29,579 nucleotides of DNA from an uncultured Bacteroidales bacterium (GTDB lineage: Bacteria; Bacteroidota; Bacteroidia; Bacteroidales; Muribaculaceae), in assembly GCA_900547755.1 (NCBI GenBank), contig URIC01000028.1, positions 1-29,579 of the forward strand, read 5' to 3'. This document shows, in pieces, positions 17,299 through 25,498 of the stretch. Within the stretch, counting starts at the first letter, position 1. Each line of letters starts with the position of its first letter. The notes under the pieces are model-generated. The model ran no database searches, was not told the origin of the DNA, and saw nothing but the letters and a program-made list of their open reading frames with translations. The position numbers were made by a program, and so were the translations under genes.

Positions 17299-18150
17299 AT
17301 GAGACGTATTCTTATTACCGGTGCTAAGGGTCAGTTGGGCGTGGCTCTTAAGGATATCCTGTCGCTCAGGCCTGACATCGAGGCGCTTTACACGGATGCC
17401 GACACTCTTGACATCACTGATGCCGGGCAGGTGGAGCGTGCCGTAATGTCTTTCAGGCCCGACATGATTGTCAATGCGGCGGCTTACACTGCCGTGGACC
17501 GTGCAGAGACAGAAATCTCGCTTTGCGAGCGCCTTAATGCCGAGGCCCCGGCCATTCTTGCCGGCGTGGTGGCTCGTTCCGGCGCGCGGCTTATACATAT
17601 CAGCACGGATTATGTGTTTTCCGGCTCCGGTACCCGTCCATATCGCGAGACTGACTCCACCGCTCCATCTACTGTGTATGGACGTACCAAACTTGCCGGT
17701 GAGGACACTGTGAGGGAGTTGCTGCCGGATGCTCATATCATCTTGCGTACGGCCTGGCTCTATTCCCATACGGGTTCCAACTTTGTGAAGACTATGCTAA
17801 GGCTGGGAGCCACCCGCCCGGAGATTGGGGTGGTGGCTGACCAGTGGGGTTGTCCCACTTATGCGCCGGTGCTGGCAAAGGCCATCCTTACAGTGATTGA
17901 CGCACCTCGCTTTGTGCCCGGCACTTTCCACTTTACCGGTAGCGGGCGCACCACCTGGTATGACTTCGCCAAAGCCATATTTGCCGAAGCCGGCAATACG
18001 AAGTGCCGTGTGCGTCCTCTTACAAGCGAGGAGTATCCCTGCGCCGCCCGCCGCCCGCTCTATAGCGTGTTGGACTGCTCGCTCTTCGCCGACATATACG
18101 GCCTCAAGGCTCCCGTATGGAAGGAGAGCCTCCACGAATTTTTTCAATAA
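17299..18150 (+). CDS. rfbD: dTDP-4-dehydrorhamnose reductase
   Basis: The protein makes the last step of dTDP-L-rhamnose synthesis, reducing dTDP-4-dehydrorhamnose with NAD(P)H, for surface polysaccharides. The Rossmann motif ILITGAKGQLG lies at the very N-terminus and the short-chain dehydrogenase pair YGRTK gives Tyr127 and Lys131. The conserved HISTDYVFSG segment and the late GTFHFTGSGRTTWYDFA are present. I start at 17299 (283 aa): the longer frame from 17260 would translate through the promoter and adds residues before the first beta strand. It ends 6 bp before prfC. The other rml genes are not in the window. Confidence 0.93.
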   Translation: MRRILITGAKGQLGVALKDILSLRPDIEALYTDADTLDITDAGQVERAVMSFRPDMIVNAAAYTAVDRAETEISLCERLNAEAPAILAGVVARSGARLIHISTDYVFSGSGTRPYRETDSTAPSTVYGRTKLAGEDTVRELLPDAHIILRTAWLYSHTGSNFVKTMLRLGATRPEIGVVADQWGCPTYAPVLAKAILTVIDAPRFVPGTFHFTGSGRTTWYDFAKAIFAEAGNTKCRVRPLTSEEYPCAARRPLYSVLDCSLFADIYGLKAPVWKESLHEFFQ

Positions 18151-18156
18151 CCGATT

Positions 18157-19734
18157 ATGACTATTAACGACGAGATAAACCGCAGGCGTACTTTCGCCAT
18201 AATTTCCCACCCCGATGCCGGTAAGACAACTTTGACCGAGAAGCTGCTCCTCTTTGGAGGCGCAATCCATGTGGCCGGCGCCGTAAAGAGCCATAAAATC
18301 AAGAAAACCGCGACCTCGGACTGGATGGAGATAGAACGCCAGAGAGGTATCTCCGTGGCCACATCGGTCATGGGTTTTGACTACGGCGATTACAAAATAA
18401 ACATTCTTGACACTCCGGGTCACCAGGACTTTGCCGAAGACACTTTCCGCACTCTTACAGCCGTGGATTCGGTAATTATTGTCGTGGATGTGGCCAAAGG
18501 CGTGGAGACTCAGACCCGCCGCCTCATGGAGGTCTGCCGTATGAGGGACACTCCGGTGATTATTTTTGTGAACAAGCTGGACCGCGAGGGACGGGACCCT
18601 TTCGACATCCTGGACGAACTGGAGGCCGAGCTTAAGATTAATGTCCGTCCACTGTCATGGCCAATCAATATCGGCGCCAAGTTCAAGGGTGTTTATAACA
18701 TCTATGAACAGGGTCTGGACCTGTTTACACCTTCCAAGCAGACTATCTCGGAGCGTGTGGAGATAGACGATGTAGACTCTCCCGAAGTGGACAGACTGGT
18801 GGGGGAGCGGGATGCGGCCAAGCTCCGCGAAGACCTTGAGCTGATAGAGGGCGTATATCCGGACTTCGACAAGGAGGAATACCTGAAAGGCAAGGTGGCA
18901 CCGGTGTTTTTCGGCTCCGCCCTCAACACATTTGGCGTAAAGGAGCTGCTGGACTGCTTCGTGGAGATTGCCCCAAGCCCCCGTCCCATACAGGCGGAGG
19001 AGCGCGAGGTGAGGCCGGAGGATGAGAATTTCAGCGGCTTCGTCTTTAAGATTCACGCCAACATGGACCCCAATCACCGCTCTTGCATCGCTTTCGTAAA
19101 GGTGTGCAGCGGCAAGTTCGAGCGCAATGCTCCCTATAAGCATGTGCGCCTGGACAAGACCATGCGTTTTGCTGCCCCGACCGCCTTCATGGCCCAGAAA
19201 AAGAACATTGTGGACGAGGCATGGCCGGGCGATATTGTCGGTATTCCGGACAACGGGAACTTCAAGATTGGAGATACATTGACTGCCGGCGAGACGCTCC
19301 ACTTCAAGGGGTTGCCCTCTTTCAGCCCGGAGATGTTCAAGTACATTGAAAATGCCGACCCCATGAAGCAGAAGCAGCTTGACAAGGGTATACGTCAGCT
19401 CATGGACGAGGGTGTGGCGCAGATGTTCATAAATCGCTTCAATAACCGTAAGATTATCGGTACGGTGGGGCAATTGCAGTTCGAGGTAATCCAGTACCGC
19501 CTGTTGCATGAATACGGCGCACAGTGCCGCTGGGAGCCTCTGAGCATGTATAAGGCCTGCTGGATAGAAAGCGATGACGACGCCGCTTTGGCCAACTTCA
19601 AACGCCGTAAACAGCAGTTCATGGCCGAGGATAAGGAAGGACGCGATGTTTTCCTTGCCGACAGCAACTATGTCCTGCAAATGGCACAATCGGATTTCCC
19701 CACCATCAAGTTCCATTTTTCGAGCGAATACTGA
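18157..19734 (+). CDS. prfC: Peptide chain release factor 3
   Basis: The 525-aa GTPase recycles release factors RF1 and RF2 from terminating ribosomes. It has the translational GTPase motifs in order: P-loop HPDAGKTT at 18-25, the switch region QRGISVATSVM, DTPGHQDF near 87, and NKLDREGRDP near 140. The region ATSDWMEIERQRG and the C-terminal VGQLQFEVIQYRL and FPTIKFHFSSEY are those of RF3 rather than EF-G. It follows rfbD by 6 bp and ends at a long-stem terminator. Length is normal. Confidence 0.97.
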   Translation: MTINDEINRRRTFAIISHPDAGKTTLTEKLLLFGGAIHVAGAVKSHKIKKTATSDWMEIERQRGISVATSVMGFDYGDYKINILDTPGHQDFAEDTFRTLTAVDSVIIVVDVAKGVETQTRRLMEVCRMRDTPVIIFVNKLDREGRDPFDILDELEAELKINVRPLSWPINIGAKFKGVYNIYEQGLDLFTPSKQTISERVEIDDVDSPEVDRLVGERDAAKLREDLELIEGVYPDFDKEEYLKGKVAPVFFGSALNTFGVKELLDCFVEIAPSPRPIQAEEREVRPEDENFSGFVFKIHANMDPNHRSCIAFVKVCSGKFERNAPYKHVRLDKTMRFAAPTAFMAQKKNIVDEAWPGDIVGIPDNGNFKIGDTLTAGETLHFKGLPSFSPEMFKYIENADPMKQKQLDKGIRQLMDEGVAQMFINRFNNRKIIGTVGQLQFEVIQYRLLHEYGAQCRWEPLSMYKACWIESDDDAALANFKRRKQQFMAEDKEGRDVFLADSNYVLQMAQSDFPTIKFHFSSEY

Positions 19735-19784
19735 TTGCCGAAGTCATTTATTGCTGTCTGCAAAAGCGCAGTAAATACTCTATA

Positions 19785-19846
19785 ATTGCTGTCCGGTAAA
19801 ACTTTGGGATTCTCAAAGTTTTTTATCGGACAGCAATATTTTTTTC
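19785..19846 (+). terminator. Long-stem terminator after prfC
   Basis: A 22-nt arm (19785-19806) pairs almost completely with 19814-19837 around a 7-nt loop and is followed by A then seven T residues. An extra copy of ATTGCTGTC lies upstream at 19750-19758 and could pair with the same 3' arm. Confidence 0.9.
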
Positions 19847-19855
19847 AACAGTCTC

Positions 19856-20389
19856 TCAGTCAATCGTGAATCCTATGGCGAGTTCATTAAAGGCCACTAT
19901 GTATTCTCTTGGATTATCTTTATATGGAGCTATATAGACCGTACATTGATAGTTTTTGCGTATATTCCTGTTACTGCGATAGGGCTGATTCTCGTTTTTA
20001 GCGAATACTTTTACCCATTCTTTAGCGTTAGAAGTTTTATCATCAAGATAAAATTCAATAGTCCCTTCATATTTATAATTCTCATTGTCTTTAAGGCGTT
20101 TGTTTCTTGTTTTATGAAGGGAAACTATCCCGCTCACAGCATCTGTCTCATTAAAAGATAATTTAAAATAGTATTCAGATGGATGATTCACGTCCCTATA
20201 GACTATAAAGTCATTGTATTTGCCTATCGCTTTATAATGGCATTTGGAGTAATGCCCATTCCATGACTGAGTGTTGAACCATTCTCCCCAAAATCCATCG
20301 TAGAAACAGTTGGCATTTGTCAGACCGTTTTGTGCAAACGCTCCGATTGAAAAGTCGGTCATATAAGAGAGAAATGCAAGTCTTTTCAT
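19856..20389 (-). CDS. Small secreted protein of unknown function
   Basis: The frame opens at 20437, but the ATG at 20389 begins a signal-peptide-like stretch (MKRLAFLSYMTDFSIGAFA, cleaved before QNG), giving 177 aa. The hydrophobic core is broken by Thr-Asp, so export is probable rather than certain. The mature protein is rich in Tyr, Trp and Asn (YDGFWGEWFNTQSW, YNDFIVYRDVNHPSEYYFKL) and looks beta-rich. I do not recognise the family. It ends convergently next to the prfC terminator. Upstream is a 260-nt structured region with its own promoter, whose last hairpin ends in TTTTT just before the longer start, so expression may depend on read-through. Confidence 0.6.
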   Translation of the reverse strand: MKRLAFLSYMTDFSIGAFAQNGLTNANCFYDGFWGEWFNTQSWNGHYSKCHYKAIGKYNDFIVYRDVNHPSEYYFKLSFNETDAVSGIVSLHKTRNKRLKDNENYKYEGTIEFYLDDKTSNAKEWVKVFAKNENQPYRSNRNIRKNYQCTVYIAPYKDNPREYIVAFNELAIGFTID

Positions 20390-20437
20390 TTGTTGTATCG
20401 TGTTCCTCAATCCTCGGCGGAACTTACGATTGGACAT

Positions 20438-20698
20438 GAAAAAGGTGTGAGGATTGTATTTGCTTTATCTTATTCTTGGGTCTTGGCGTACCCTTGCAGT
20501 AGATAAAGCAATAGCCCCACACCGATTTGCCTTATATAAGCCACTGTGACAGTGGTGCATACAAGCAACCAGTGCAGATGCTACTGCTAATCATCTTCAC
20601 TGCATTATAAACCGCCAAGTTCAAGAACAGAAGATAATTTCAATAACACCTTTCGTATGTTGATTTACTGTCGCCGACTCTTTGGCTCAGTAAATCAA
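20438..20698 (-). ncRNA. Structured RNA candidate (leader or independent small RNA)
   Basis: Reading the minus strand from about 20697, I see five stems: an 11-bp perfect one at the 5' end (20660-20670 with 20688-20698), CAGTG/GATG with CATC/CACTG (20570-20602), CCACTG-TCA-CAGTGG (20541-20555), and a nested 3' hairpin made of 20444-20452 with 20515-20523, a perfect 10-bp stem 20460-20469 with 20502-20511, and GGGT/ACCC inside. This last hairpin runs into TTTTT. No coding frame of note lies here. The RNA could be an independent transcript or a regulatory leader of the secreted protein gene. I cannot match it to a known family. Confidence 0.6.
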
Positions 20699-20701
20699 GT
20701 G

Positions 20702-20709
20702 CAAATTTA
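20702..20709 (-). promoter_or_regulatory. -7 box of the structured RNA
   Basis: On the minus strand TAAATTTG fits TAnnTTTG fully. A start 6-8 nt downstream falls at the first bases of the 5' stem of the RNA candidate. No clear -33 TTTG is visible. Confidence 0.6.
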
Positions 20710-20798
20710 CGAAAAAAAGTTATTGGCGGGGCTATCGGGGTAATGTTTTTCAGAATATATCTGACTGTTTCGTATAACTCAACTTTCCAAGACCTTGA

Positions 20799-21115
20799 GA
20801 GGCTATTAAAAAATAAACGTTAATTATGGGTCGGAAGCGCGAATGGATTCTGTCATGCAGGCGAGGGAGCATAGCGGGCTATGCGACTGAGACAAAGGGC
20901 AGAATCCATTCGCGCTTCCGGGTCCGTGGGTAATCAACAATATCAACGTTCTTAACATTCGAGGCTGAAAAACAACGCCCATCGCCTTTGTCCGTCAGAT
21001 TTCCGTCATAATCCGGCCGCGTCTCAGTCACATAGCTCGCTATGCTCCTTCGACTTGACCGGATTCTGCCTGGAAATCTGCCGCCCATAATTAACGTTTA
21101 TTTTTTAACAGCCTC
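20799..21115 (+). mobile_element. 317-bp MITE-like element with two nested hairpins
   Basis: The ends 20799-20830 and 21084-21115 are inverted repeats of 32 bp with one mismatch. Possible 3-bp TGA duplications flank it (20796-20798 and 21116-21118). Inside are two hairpins. The left has perfect 20-bp arms (20833-20852 and 20900-20919) with GCATAG/CTATGC within. The right has CAGATTTCC/GGAAATCTG, ATCCGG/CCGGAT and CATAGC/GCTATG. The centres of the two hairpins are related to each other in inverted orientation. No transposase is encoded, so it would be mobilised in trans. It may be one of the repeated palindromes of Bacteroidales genomes. Confidence 0.8.
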
Positions 21116-21325
21116 TGAAATCAGGAACGGGAACATCAACACAACCGGGGTATTGCCATGCCTCTTTATGTCGGAATCATAGGTCAGCCGGTCCGGGGAC
21201 GTGGGGAACAAGTGAGGCGGATTGGGCGTTTCTTTTGTGTAGGGGGAGGGCTTGTGAGCTTTCCTGATTACAGGGTTATGATTTGGCCTTGTATATGTTA
21301 TTTATCATATTTATTATTGTTTATT

Positions 21326-22696
21326 ATGGCTGATTGCAAATCGGATATTATCAAGTTGTGGAAGAGTATATTTGGCGATTCTGACGCATATATCGATATG
21401 TTTATGGAACGATATTTTAATAAGGATTTATTTTTGACTTATTATATTGATAATATACTTGTTTCGCAATTATGCTGCGTAGAATATGATTTTCAACTCA
21501 GTGATATTTATTCTGCTGATGAATCATGCGATTGTAAATGTAAATCTTCAGATATTTTATTTAGGGGAGGCTATCTATGTGGACTTGCTACTTTGCCGGA
21601 TTTTAGAAAGAAGGGATTCATGGAAACTCTTATTCGTGAATGTAATATGCGTTTGTGTAATCGTAATAATATAGTTTCTTTTCTTATACCGGCATCCGAT
21701 TATTTGAGATTGTATTATAAGAAGTTCGGATATGTAGATATATCTTATATCAATATAGATAGATATGTCGGAATACATAATTTTTGTGACATGAATATTA
21801 CAGAAGATTCAGCTTTTGAATATGTGTATGATGTATGTCTTAAAGATGATTATTATAAGATTATTAATGTAAATAAATATATTTGTAATCGGAATATTTT
21901 TAGGGATACTGAATTAATTGATACAATCTATAAGTATTATATTGATGCGATTAACAAGATTAGTGGTTCAGTAATCTATCATTCAAAATCTGATTTCATA
22001 ACTGTAATTAATGAAAATCGAATAAGTGATGGAGTGATTTTAGTGCTAAATGACAAAGATGATAAACTATCGGGTTTATTATTTTGTTCTAATATCAAAG
22101 AGGAAGAGGCAACCGTACAGTTGTTGTTGTCGGATTCAGAGGAACATGACAATATCCTCTTGCAGACTTTGAAAAACATGTTACCGTTAAACACTTCCCT
22201 TATCGTCCATCGGTATGACACTGGTAGAAAAAGTACTTCAGATGTTTCAGTTACTTCTTCGGATGTATATGTAAAATATCGGGAGACACTACTGGATGAC
22301 ACTATGTCTACAGATGAAGTGTCTTTCTCTTCGAGCCGAAAAGACTCAGTTCCGTTTGCAATGGCTAAAATATTGGATGTCGCTGAGATTCTAAAATTTG
22401 TAGCGCGCTCGGACAAAGATGCGGAATTTTCAATTCTCATTACTCTTGATGATTATGAAGATAATCGTGGATTATTCAGCGTAAACAAGGGAGATTGTCA
22501 CTATACGCCACTTTCAGAGATGACGGATGCGCAGCTTATCGCTATAGAACGTAAATGTGATTCTGACTTGAGATGGTTTCATCTTACGACTTTGGAGCTG
22601 AGTTATATTCTTTGGCGCAACCCGAATGACATATTAGTGGAAGAGGCATTGGTAATCCCTGCGTTTCCTATCAGTGTATTCCTGATGCTTGAATAA
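21326..22696 (+). CDS. GNAT family N-acetyltransferase-like protein
   Basis: The frame opens at 21158, but the sequence up to 21325 is not protein-like, and the ATG at 21326 starts MADCKSDIIKLWKSIFGDSD, the usual beginning of this type, giving 456 aa. The GNAT core is at about residues 60-130 (GGYLCGLATLPDFRKKGFME, the acetyl-CoA loop, then IPASDYLRLYYKKFGY). The rest is not assigned; the order resembles Eis-like two-part acetyltransferases but this is weak. The substrate is unknown. Codon use is clearly AT-rich for most of its length, unlike the core genes to its left, which suggests acquisition. TTG-N20-TATTATTG (21289-21319) is a possible promoter that would give a very short leader. Confidence 0.72.
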   Translation: MADCKSDIIKLWKSIFGDSDAYIDMFMERYFNKDLFLTYYIDNILVSQLCCVEYDFQLSDIYSADESCDCKCKSSDILFRGGYLCGLATLPDFRKKGFMETLIRECNMRLCNRNNIVSFLIPASDYLRLYYKKFGYVDISYINIDRYVGIHNFCDMNITEDSAFEYVYDVCLKDDYYKIINVNKYICNRNIFRDTELIDTIYKYYIDAINKISGSVIYHSKSDFITVINENRISDGVILVLNDKDDKLSGLLFCSNIKEEEATVQLLLSDSEEHDNILLQTLKNMLPLNTSLIVHRYDTGRKSTSDVSVTSSDVYVKYRETLLDDTMSTDEVSFSSSRKDSVPFAMAKILDVAEILKFVARSDKDAEFSILITLDDYEDNRGLFSVNKGDCHYTPLSEMTDAQLIAIERKCDSDLRWFHLTTLELSYILWRNPNDILVEEALVIPAFPISVFLMLE

Positions 22697-22717
22697 TTTA
22701 TTTTCTCATATCGTATT

Positions 22718-22760
22718 TTTCAAATAATGATTTTGAAATATTCAAAATCATTATTTGAAA
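22718..22760. repeat. Perfect 20-bp palindrome after the GNAT gene
   Basis: Arms 22718-22737 and 22741-22760 are perfectly complementary around ATA. There is no T run on the plus strand after it, but five A residues on the plus side just before it would be a T run on the minus strand, so it may be a minus-strand or bidirectional terminator, or a binding site. Confidence 0.7.
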
Positions 22761-23740
22761 TCGGAGAATAGAATCATTGGATTTAAGCAAATGTAAAATA
22801 GTCTGGTTTTATTCTTGCGGTTCGGAGAGTCCAAATGTAAGTTAAGGATATATAAGTAGGGGAGAATGGGAAAGGGGAAGAGCCGGGGAAGTAAGAAGTT
22901 ATAGTAAGATAAGAAACCCATATATATACGCAAAGATGTATCACCCACCTGGGGCTTGACAATCGTGTTGCGGTATCTGTAAAAAGGCTTCGGGATACGC
23001 TTGAATATCCGGGAAATAGGGGAATAATGGCTATATGGACGTGGATTATTCTATTTCTGTACGATTTCCCAACAGGAAAATATATTCGGAAAAGGCAGAT
23101 TTTCAGATAAATATAAGTCAGAAACAGGTTTTTTAACCCGCTGAGATTTGAGAATAATTTACAAACTGGATTCCCTTACGTAAATACGGACGTATCAGGT
23201 CAGTTTATCGGATATTGTAAAATCAGCTTCTTGTGTTTCCGTCTTGTCTCATCATAAAACGGTCTTATCAGTTCAGTTTAGAAAAAATACTGACGAGAAT
23301 CTCTATAGGTATATGTTCTAAATTTCGGTAAGTATGTGCATTAAATACAGCACATCACTAAAGTTTACAAATATTCATATACAAAACGAAACGATGCAAA
23401 TGTAATCAGCAGAAAATTTCGATTTGATGTTTGTAAAACGAAATCGGTTAATCGCAAGTTGATAACAGGAACAGGTGTTCAAGAAACACAATTCGCGTCA
23501 CAAAACGATTCAGAAATAGGAATTATCCTCATTAAGCTAATTTAATAGTATTTATATAGTGTTGTTATATTGTACTATACATATAAAGTTTAAAGTGAAA
23601 GATACAATAATTGTGTTTGTGTGGCCTTTTGTTCTCTGTCATGGTTGGCAAGCGGAGGTAATCCGTTGGTTGTCAATTGGTGCCTATTCGGAGGCTATAA
23701 TATGGTTTAAATCTGTAAAAACGTAAACGCAAACCGTTTT
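22761..23740. other. AT-rich region without a convincing gene
   Basis: About 980 bp with stop codons in all frames and only very short open frames, the longest notable being a 27-codon hydrophobic-start frame at 23026-23109. No tRNA, repeat family or strong promoter was recognised. It could hold a decayed gene or regulatory DNA. Confidence 0.6.
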
Positions 23741-23747
23741 GTCTTAT

Positions 23748-23857
23748 TTGCAAAATTAAATTATAAAATAAAATTAAAAATTTGCCGAATTTAATTTGCT
23801 GTTTGCAAAATTATAGTTACATTTGCATACTTAATTTCCAATACTGAATTTTGCAAT
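23748..23857 (+). promoter_or_regulatory. Promoter and repeated operator-like motif of the HTH regulator
   Basis: TTTG at 23795-23798, 19 bp, TACATTTG at 23818-23825 is a full promoter match. TTGCAAAATT occurs at 23748-23757 and 23803-23812, and inverted at 23847-23856, where it touches the ATG. The second copy lies between -33 and -7. The three copies suit autoregulation by the HTH protein. Confidence 0.6.
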
Positions 23858-24350
23858 GGAAGAACAAAATGTGGCGACTCGTCTGAAACTCTTTATAGAC
23901 AGTGTAGAGCTTACGAACTCCCAGTTTGCCGATAAGTGCGGTATTCCCCGCCCTTCCCTGTCGCAACTGCTTTCCGGACGAAATAAGAAACTCTCGGATG
24001 TGGTTGTGAAGCAAATCCATGACCAGTTCCCTGACCTTTCTGTTCTTTGGCTGATGTTCGGCGAAGGCGAGATGCTTGTTCCCAAGCCCATAAATCCGGC
24101 TCTTATGTCCGAGGCTGAAAAATTCATGGACAACTATCCGGCTGAAAATGAAAATGTAAATCTCAACGGGTTAAATGCCTTTGATTTCTCAGCTAATGCC
24201 ACTGATAATCAGCGAAATAAAGGTGATTTTGCAAATGTAAATATTTCTACGCAAATAGCTCAGAATAAGCCAAATCCGCGCAAAGTAGTACGCATAACCA
24301 TATTCTACGATGACAATAGTTATGAAACCTTTACTCCGGAGAAGAAGTGA
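23856..24350 (+). CDS. HTH transcriptional regulator, phage-repressor type
   Basis: The 164-aa protein has an N-terminal helix-turn-helix (about residues 5-55; FADKCGIPRPSLSQLLSGRN is the recognition part) followed by DLSVLWLMFGEGEML, a segment commonly seen in Bacteroidetes repressors of this kind. A flexible Asn-rich middle leads to a short C-terminal strand pair, VVRITIFYDDNSYETF. There is no LexA-type peptidase motif. Three copies of TTGCAAAATT around its promoter suggest that it controls itself. It stands alone in AT-rich DNA and is followed by a terminator. Its target genes are not evident. Confidence 0.85.
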   Translation: MEEQNVATRLKLFIDSVELTNSQFADKCGIPRPSLSQLLSGRNKKLSDVVVKQIHDQFPDLSVLWLMFGEGEMLVPKPINPALMSEAEKFMDNYPAENENVNLNGLNAFDFSANATDNQRNKGDFANVNISTQIAQNKPNPRKVVRITIFYDDNSYETFTPEKK

Positions 24351-24404
24351 TTCTAAGGTTGTCGTTATTCTGGAGGCGTTTAACCATCCGAGTTATTAAG
24401 GGCA

Positions 24405-24434
24405 CCGGAGAAATTAATCTCCGGCGTTTCTATT
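24405..24434 (+). terminator. Terminator after the HTH regulator
   Basis: CCGGAGA (24405-24411) pairs perfectly with TCTCCGG (24418-24424), followed by CGTTTCTATTTT. Confidence 0.65.
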
Positions 24435-24741
24435 TTATATGTTGTCCCCTCTCTCTTGCAGCTAATACCTTCATACTATAATATTGTTACCGAATATGTT
24501 TCAATAAGACGAGTCACTGAAAATCTAATTCTGTATTTATAACTTACTCTAATATGGAAGTACAGGATAGGTGTATACTCTCTTATTAAGCGATAATCTC
24601 AGATTCTAATTTATTTAGATAAGGTACCATTGTGCGTTAAATATTCAATTCTCAGCGAGTTTGAAAAATTATATATTATTATAATCTGATTTTATACTTC
24701 TATATTTTATATATTTAATATTCTTAATTATCAAAAAAATG
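24435..24741. other. AT-rich gap between the regulators
   Basis: About 300 bp of very AT-rich DNA with no protein-like frame and no recognised promoter. I see nothing specific here. Confidence 0.6.
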
Positions 24742-24951
24742 CTAATTTAATTTTAAGGATTGTATATTATTAGTGTAGAGTAAAAAATCTTCAACAGGAT
24801 ATATTATGTAATCTTTTTCCTCTGCAAATAAAATTTCAATAGAATCTACACCTATTTTTACATCTTTATATTTAACATCATAATTATTCGCCAAAAAATC
24901 AAGCCGACGCTTGATCTCTTCGATATTTTCAGATGTAATGTAGGTATTCAT
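24742..24951 (-). CDS. Small hypothetical protein, 69 aa
   Basis: The start ATG has AAGGAG 4-5 nt upstream, a clear ribosome site of a kind rare in this window, which supports it. The product is acidic and amphipathic (IEEIKRRLDFLANNYD, then a beta-like KDVKIGVDSIEILFA) without signal or membrane segment. It follows the second XRE regulator by 18 bp on the same strand, so the three form a likely operon. I do not recognise a family. It could be a toxin, an immunity-type partner or just cargo. Confidence 0.6.
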   Translation of the reverse strand: MNTYITSENIEEIKRRLDFLANNYDVKYKDVKIGVDSIEILFAEEKDYIIYPVEDFLLYTNNIQSLKLN

Positions 24952-24969
24952 ATTCTCCTTATATTGGTG

Positions 24970-25200
24970 TTACATTTCCAACTCCCGGAAAAACTCGCCC
25001 AGCGTCGTGCCGTAGTAGCGGCACAGACGATCGATGGTGTCGAGCATCGGATTGAACAGGCCGGCTTCGATGTTGCCGACATTGATGCCGGTCTCCTTTA
25101 TCACCTCTTTTTGGCCCTTGCCCGCGGCTTTGCGCAGTTCGCGGAACCCGGCCCCGATCCTATTGATCACCTCGTTATTGCGGATGTGTTTCTTGCTCAT
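24970..25200 (-). CDS. XRE-family HTH protein, short
   Basis: The 76-aa protein is a single Cro/CI-type helix-turn-helix: FRELRKAAGKGQKEVIKETGI, with NVGNIEAGLFNPMLDTIDRL as the recognition helix and its follow-up, and a closing YYGTTLGEFF. Its first 26 bp overlap the end of the upstream XRE gene in another frame. It resembles that protein closely (same ...YGTTLxEFF ending), so the pair probably arose by duplication. With no effector domain it may act as a homodimer or mix with its paralogue. Confidence 0.85.
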   Translation of the reverse strand: MSKKHIRNNEVINRIGAGFRELRKAAGKGQKEVIKETGINVGNIEAGLFNPMLDTIDRLCRYYGTTLGEFFRELEM

Positions 25201-25480
25201 GGTCGTCGCTTATTTCCGGATTGTCGGTCGGTTCAGGTGCGTCGGTTGTTTCCGGCTCAACGGAAGGCGTGAAAAATTCATGTAGGGTCGTGCCGTATAA
25301 GGTGCAGAGGGCATGGAGTGTCGAGATGGTAATGTTGTTGCGCCCCATTTCGATATGCTCGACACGGACGCCTGTTTCAAACAACACCTTTTCCTGCGAC
25401 AGGCCCCGCGCCAAACGCAGTTCCCGCAGCCGGTAGGCTATGTAACGGACAAGTTCTTCGTTTCTGGGAATTCTTACCAT
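25175..25480 (-). CDS. XRE-family HTH protein with acidic tail
   Basis: The frame extends to 25510, but MVRIPRNEELVRYIAYRLRE at 25480 is the natural start, giving 101 aa. The HTH (LRELRLARGLSQEKVLFETG, then VEHIEMGRNNITISTLHALC) ends in YGTTLHEFF, after which a Pro/Glu/Asp-rich tail of about 30 residues follows. It is the first gene of a three-gene minus-strand operon. An inverted repeat TCTCAAAT/ATTTGAGA (25499-25506, 25524-25531) lies upstream and is a possible operator. Its target is unknown. Confidence 0.85.
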   Translation of the reverse strand: MVRIPRNEELVRYIAYRLRELRLARGLSQEKVLFETGVRVEHIEMGRNNITISTLHALCTLYGTTLHEFFTPSVEPETTDAPEPTDNPEISDDHEQETHPQ

Positions 25481-25498
25481 AATACAAAGAACTCGAAA

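Noticed and set aside
21119..21269. 9-bp inverted repeat AATCAGGAA/TTCCTGATT around a GC-rich stretch upstream of the GNAT gene
   Set aside because: Too short for its 133-bp spacing to exclude chance, no direct repeats beside it.
23026..23109. 27-codon hydrophobic-start frame as a possible type I toxin
   Set aside because: The hydrophobic part is too short for a membrane helix and no antisense RNA promoter is seen.
22751..23855. tRNA gene or CRISPR array in the gene-poor region
   Set aside because: No cloverleaf with a TTC arm and no regularly spaced direct repeats were found by eye.
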